This document shows positions 4,459 to 6,577 of a DNA stretch of 6,577 bases, piece by piece. The DNA comes from Lawsonibacter sp. (GTDB lineage Bacteria; Bacillota; Clostridia; Oscillospirales; Oscillospiraceae). Within the stretch, counting starts at the first letter, position 1, and the number at the start of each line of letters is the position of its first letter. The stretch covers positions 1 through 6,577 of the forward strand of contig JAAWCR010000106.1 of the NCBI GenBank assembly GCA_022793355.1, given 5' to 3'. The notes below the pieces were generated by a model. The model saw nothing but the letters and a program-made list of their open reading frames with translations, was not told where the DNA came from and searched no databases. The translations under genes and the position numbers were made by a program.

Positions 4459-5559
4459 CTATTCTGCCGGGACCAGATTGTCCAGGGGGATGTCCACGCT
4501 GCCGCCCTCGATGCGGATGTTGAGGGTGCCGCCCTCCAGGTCCTCCAGGGCGGTGATTTCAGCCAGCTGGAAGCTCTGTTTCTGGTGCTGATTGCCGCCT
4601 GTGCTTCCCAGCCCCACCAGGGGAATGGTCTGTCCGCCCTTTGTGGTCAGCGTCATGCGGTCCGAGTTGATTGCTGAAAGCCAGTGGGTGTACAGTCCCG
4701 GCTTCGACTCGTCGGAGTGCAGTGGCACCGGAACAGCCCGCTCCAGTTCGATTTGCAGCGTCAGGGGAGACAGATAAATCTCCGTCACCGAGATATCCAC
4801 ATCGTCAACCTGCCCAGCTACCAGGTTTAGCTGAATACTCTGCCCCATATCCTGCCAGCTGATGGGGAACTGACAGGACCAGTCGCCGGAATACTCTGTA
4901 ACATGCCGTTTCAGCTCATGGTCGAACCGCACCAGGTCCAGGGCAGTCAAAGCCAAGGCAGAAACGTTCCAATCCGGGTGAATGCCGTCGCTCAGGTCCA
5001 TACGCATTAACATGGTCAGATGGTTGTCCGAGGGAGCACCATCGTCCAGCGCCTCGATGGTCCATGACCAACTCTGCTCCAGGTCGATCTCCTTTCCCGT
5101 CTGGTCCAGCAGCTCAGGTAGGGACCAGTCCATGCCCCCAAAGCCCCAGTCACGGCCTTTAACCCCCTCACCCATATCCAGCACAGTCCCCTCGGGGGCG
5201 GTGAAGTCGGCCAGGATCAGGATAGAGTACCGGTCCATCAACACCTGAGTCACATGGAGCGTGGCTCCGTTGTCCTCCACTGTCACGTCCACCGGCACCG
5301 CGCCGGGGGCCAGCAGCTCCGCCTGTTCCTGGCTTGAGCCGAAGTAGTTCAGCAGCCGCTGGTCCAGTCCTGTCACCATGGCGGCGGCGCAGGAGATGAC
5401 CATCAGCGCGGCGGCGATAGCAACAACGGTCAATTTTTTCAGCTTTTTCATAGGTCTGACCTTCCTTTCCTTCTGGAGAAGGCGGTCCATCCCGGCCTGC
5501 TCCTGCTCCGGGGTGGGAGCAAGGGCGTCAAACATGCGGTTTAAGTCACGTGGTTCCAT
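4459..5559 (-). CDS. Membrane-anchored anti-sigma factor, DUF4179 type
   Basis: The 366-residue protein has a short cytoplasmic head (residues 1-42, with LNRMFDALAPTPEQEQAGMDRLL), one membrane helix (about 43-63, VVAIAAALMVISCAAAMVTG), and a large extracytoplasmic region. Directly after the helix, VPVDVTVEDNGATLHVTQVL and RYSILILADFTAPEGTVLDM match the DUF4179 domain common in Clostridia anti-sigma factors. The rest is beta-rich and less conserved. The ATG at 5559 lies inside the end of the sigma gene, overlapping it by 14 bases, with GGAGG nine bases upstream, so translation is coupled. The expected role is to hold the ECF sigma at the membrane via the cytoplasmic head until an envelope signal acts on the outer domain. 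The head has no zinc-binding HxxxCxxC motif, so it is not a ZAS-type anti-sigma. The signal is unknown. Confidence 0.82.
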   Translation of the reverse strand: MEPRDLNRMFDALAPTPEQEQAGMDRLLQKERKVRPMKKLKKLTVVAIAAALMVISCAAAMVTGLDQRLLNYFGSSQEQAELLAPGAVPVDVTVEDNGATLHVTQVLMDRYSILILADFTAPEGTVLDMGEGVKGRDWGFGGMDWSLPELLDQTGKEIDLEQSWSWTIEALDDGAPSDNHLTMLMRMDLSDGIHPDWNVSALALTALDLVRFDHELKRHVTEYSGDWSCQFPISWQDMGQSIQLNLVAGQVDDVDISVTEIYLSPLTLQIELERAVPVPLHSDESKPGLYTHWLSAINSDRMTLTTKGGQTIPLVGLGSTGGNQHQKQSFQLAEITALEDLEGGTLNIRIEGGSVDIPLDNLVPAE

Positions 5560-6037
5560 AGCCTTCCGCCTCCAATCGTATTTTCAGCTTCTTCCTGGCC
5601 TGGACCAGCCGGGAGCGCACCGTGGAGGGGTTCTCCTCCAGCATTTGGGCGATCTCGTCGGTGCTGTACCCCTGGTAGTAGTGGAGAAACAGCACCAGCC
5701 GGTGCTTCTCCGGAAGGGCGGCCACCTGCTCCCAGACGTCCCCCTCCCGGGAGTCCTCCCAGATCAGGCCGTCCAGGGCGGACGGGTCTGCCCGCTCCCT
5801 GCGCCACCAGTGCTTCAGCTGGTCCCGGCACTCGTTCCGGGCGGTGACGATGAGCCAGGCCTTTTCGTGCTCCGGATCACGAAAGATCCCGTTCCGCTCC
5901 ATCACCCGGCGAAAGACCGTCTGGGCGGCATCCTCGGCGTCGGGCACGCACTTCATCAGCACCAGGCAAATCTGATACACCAGCTTAAAATTTCGCCGGT
6001 AAATGCCTTCGATCTCCTCCCGGCTGTACACGCCCAT
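5546..6037 (-). CDS. ECF-family RNA polymerase sigma factor, 163 aa
   Basis: A compact group IV sigma factor of normal length. Region 2 spans residues ~12-78, with NFKLVYQICLVLMKCVPDAE, DAAQTVFRRVMER and the -10-contacting KAWLIVTARNECRDQLKHWW. Region 4 spans ~107-157 with LPEKHRLVLFLHYYQGYSTD, EIAQMLEENPSTVRSRL (helix-turn-helix contacting the -35) and QARKKLKIRL. It should direct RNA polymerase to a small regulon once freed from the anti-sigma encoded next. The ATG at 6037 has GGAGG seven bases upstream. The two genes form an operon with overlapping ends, behind a candidate promoter at 6071-6095 that the sigma itself may read. No accessory stress gene is nearby, so the regulon cannot be guessed from context. 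Confidence 0.93.
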   Translation of the reverse strand: MGVYSREEIEGIYRRNFKLVYQICLVLMKCVPDAEDAAQTVFRRVMERNGIFRDPEHEKAWLIVTARNECRDQLKHWWRRERADPSALDGLIWEDSREGDVWEQVAALPEKHRLVLFLHYYQGYSTDEIAQMLEENPSTVRSRLVQARKKLKIRLEAEGYGTT

Positions 6038-6070
6038 CGCCGCGCCTCCTCTCTGTCCTTCTGCCTGTTA

Positions 6071-6095
6071 CACGATTGAGGAAGGAAAATTGTTG
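6071..6095 (-). promoter_or_regulatory. Candidate autoregulatory ECF promoter
   Basis: On the minus strand CAACAA (6095-6090) is followed after 15 bases by CGTG (6074-6071), leading into the sigma gene 34 bases on. An AAC-containing -35 and a CGT-type -10 are usual for ECF promoters, which commonly drive their own operon. No housekeeping-type hexamers are evident between the upstream terminator and the gene. Only one copy is available here, so the call is tentative. Confidence 0.4.
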
Positions 6096-6105
6096 AGGGT
6101 CCCTG

Positions 6106-6143
6106 AAAAAATTTTAACCGGCCGGCCAAAGGGCCAGCCGGTT
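6106..6143 (-). terminator. Intrinsic terminator after the alaS-DUF4250 genes
   Basis: Read on the minus strand, AACCGGC (6143-6137) pairs with GCCGGTT (6122-6116), and GGCC (6135-6132) with GGCC (6127-6124), across one A/C mismatch. The four-base loop is followed after AAAA by TTTTTT (6111-6106). It begins five bases after the DUF4250 stop and separates that transcript from the sigma operon. Confidence 0.75.
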
Positions 6144-6148
6144 TCGGG

Positions 6149-6322
6149 TCAGATAAATTGATTGCGCTCCGGACTGTAGCTGTAATTTACGCCCTCCAGC
6201 CTTCGGAGCAGCTCATCCCGGTCCACGTCCAGGGCGCTGCACAGCTCGTCCAGGCTAGGGTAGTCGTCCCGCAGCTTGGTATTCACATAGCTGAGCAAAA
6301 TGATTGGGTCCTGAGGGAGCAC
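6149..6322 (-). CDS. DUF4250 microprotein, 57 aa
   Basis: The product starts MLPQDPIILLSYVNTKLRDD, continues YPSLDELCSALDVDRDELLR, and ends YSYSPERNQFI. This matches the DUF4250 family, ~55-60 residue cytoplasmic proteins of Firmicutes with the same LP-DP--LLS-VNTKLRD opening and ERNQF ending. Their function is unknown; the middle looks like a small helical bundle resembling a winged or HTH-like fold, which is inference. The start is GTG at 6322, with a strong AGGAGG (6335-6330) seven bases upstream. It lies 24 bases after alaS and is followed at once by a terminator, so the two are probably co-transcribed. The GTG start and small size make it easy to miss in automatic annotation. Confidence 0.88.
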   Translation of the reverse strand: MLPQDPIILLSYVNTKLRDDYPSLDELCSALDVDRDELLRRLEGVNYSYSPERNQFI

Positions 6323-6346
6323 GGATATTCCTCCTTTTCGCCCGCC

Positions 6347-6577
6347 TTACAGCCCCAGCTTCATGGACACCACGTTGTCCACCATGGCCAGGGCGTTGTC
6401 CACCATCAGGGGGTCCTTGCCGCCGCCCATGGCGGAGTCGGGCTTGCCGCCGCCGGAGCCCCCGGCGATGGCGGACACCTGCTTGATGATGTCCCCGGCC
6501 TTGATGCACTTCTTCACGGCCTCCTTGCCGCAGACGAACAGGAAGGTGATCTTCTCCCCGCTGACAGCGGCCAGGAC
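6347..6577 (-). CDS. alaS: Alanyl-tRNA synthetase, C-terminal end (5' part beyond window)
   Basis: The final 76 codons of a minus-strand gene entering from the right edge. VSGEKITFLFVCGKEAVKK and the closing segment GGSGGGKPDSAMGGGKD are typical of the DHHA1 domain at the C-terminus of alanyl-tRNA synthetase, where the glycine-rich GGGGGGRP-x-AQ-GGKD motif is characteristic. The enzyme charges tRNA-Ala in the cytoplasm and edits mischarged Ser and Gly. The domain ends normally at TAA (6349-6347) with no sign of truncation. The motif here reads DSAMGGGKD rather than the more common D-AQ-GGKD. DHHA1 also occurs in AlaX and DHH phosphoesterases, but the spacing from motif to C-terminus favours AlaS. 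Confidence 0.87.
   Translation of the reverse strand, partial: VLAAVSGEKITFLFVCGKEAVKKCIKAGDIIKQVSAIAGGSGGGKPDSAMGGGKDPLMVDNALAMVDNVVSMKLGL

Noticed and set aside
5378..6079. 233-residue plus-strand frame opposite the sigma operon
   Set aside because: It is antisense to two well-supported overlapping genes and its product resembles no known family.

Overview
The window reads as chromosome of a high-GC, spore-forming gut Clostridium relative. Oscillospiraceae in the broad sense (the Flavonifractor, Intestinimonas or Lawsonibacter area) is my best guess, made from protein style and codon use and not from a marker gene. Supporting signs are a spore-surface-type collagen-like protein, an ECF sigma factor paired with a membrane anti-sigma of the DUF4179 type, a DUF4250 microprotein and an L-box riboswitch on an NhaC-family carrier.

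Left third (1-2250), accessory in character. A BclA-like collagen protein (25-999) is followed by about 350 bases without a convincing gene. These look like the left end of an IS110-family insertion sequence: strong hairpins of the kind seen in IS110 bridge RNAs, then a ribosome binding site and the first ~15 codons of an IS110 transposase. The transposase is cut off and joined in frame to the last ~54 codons of a PaaI-type hotdog thioesterase, giving a 70-residue chimeric ORF (1353-1565). Next comes a hairpin-rich stretch (1568-1715) resembling a dispersed repeat, a small unknown minus-strand gene (1704-1952), and a divergent 69-residue Cro/CI-type repressor (2039-2248). The repressor's probable operator, a near-perfect 16-base palindrome plus a matching upstream half-site, lies between the two genes.

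Middle (2326-4452). A self-contained lysine-response unit: extended -10 promoter, lysine riboswitch, intrinsic terminator with a visible competing antiterminator pairing, an NhaC-family transporter of the type proposed to import lysine, and a strong terminator. The transporter carries an unusual signal-peptide-like N-terminus followed by two CxxC pairs.

Right third (4459-6577), all on the minus strand. The 3' end of alaS is followed after 24 bases by a GTG-started DUF4250 gene of 57 residues and then a terminator. Beyond that, an ECF sigma factor and its anti-sigma overlap by 14 bases and converge on the transporter. A candidate autoregulatory ECF promoter precedes the sigma gene.

The most interesting candidates are the orphaned IS110 left end with a possible bridge RNA and its in-frame fusion to the thioesterase tail, the cysteine-bearing N-terminal extension on the lysine-controlled NhaC protein, and the structured repeat next to the unknown small gene.
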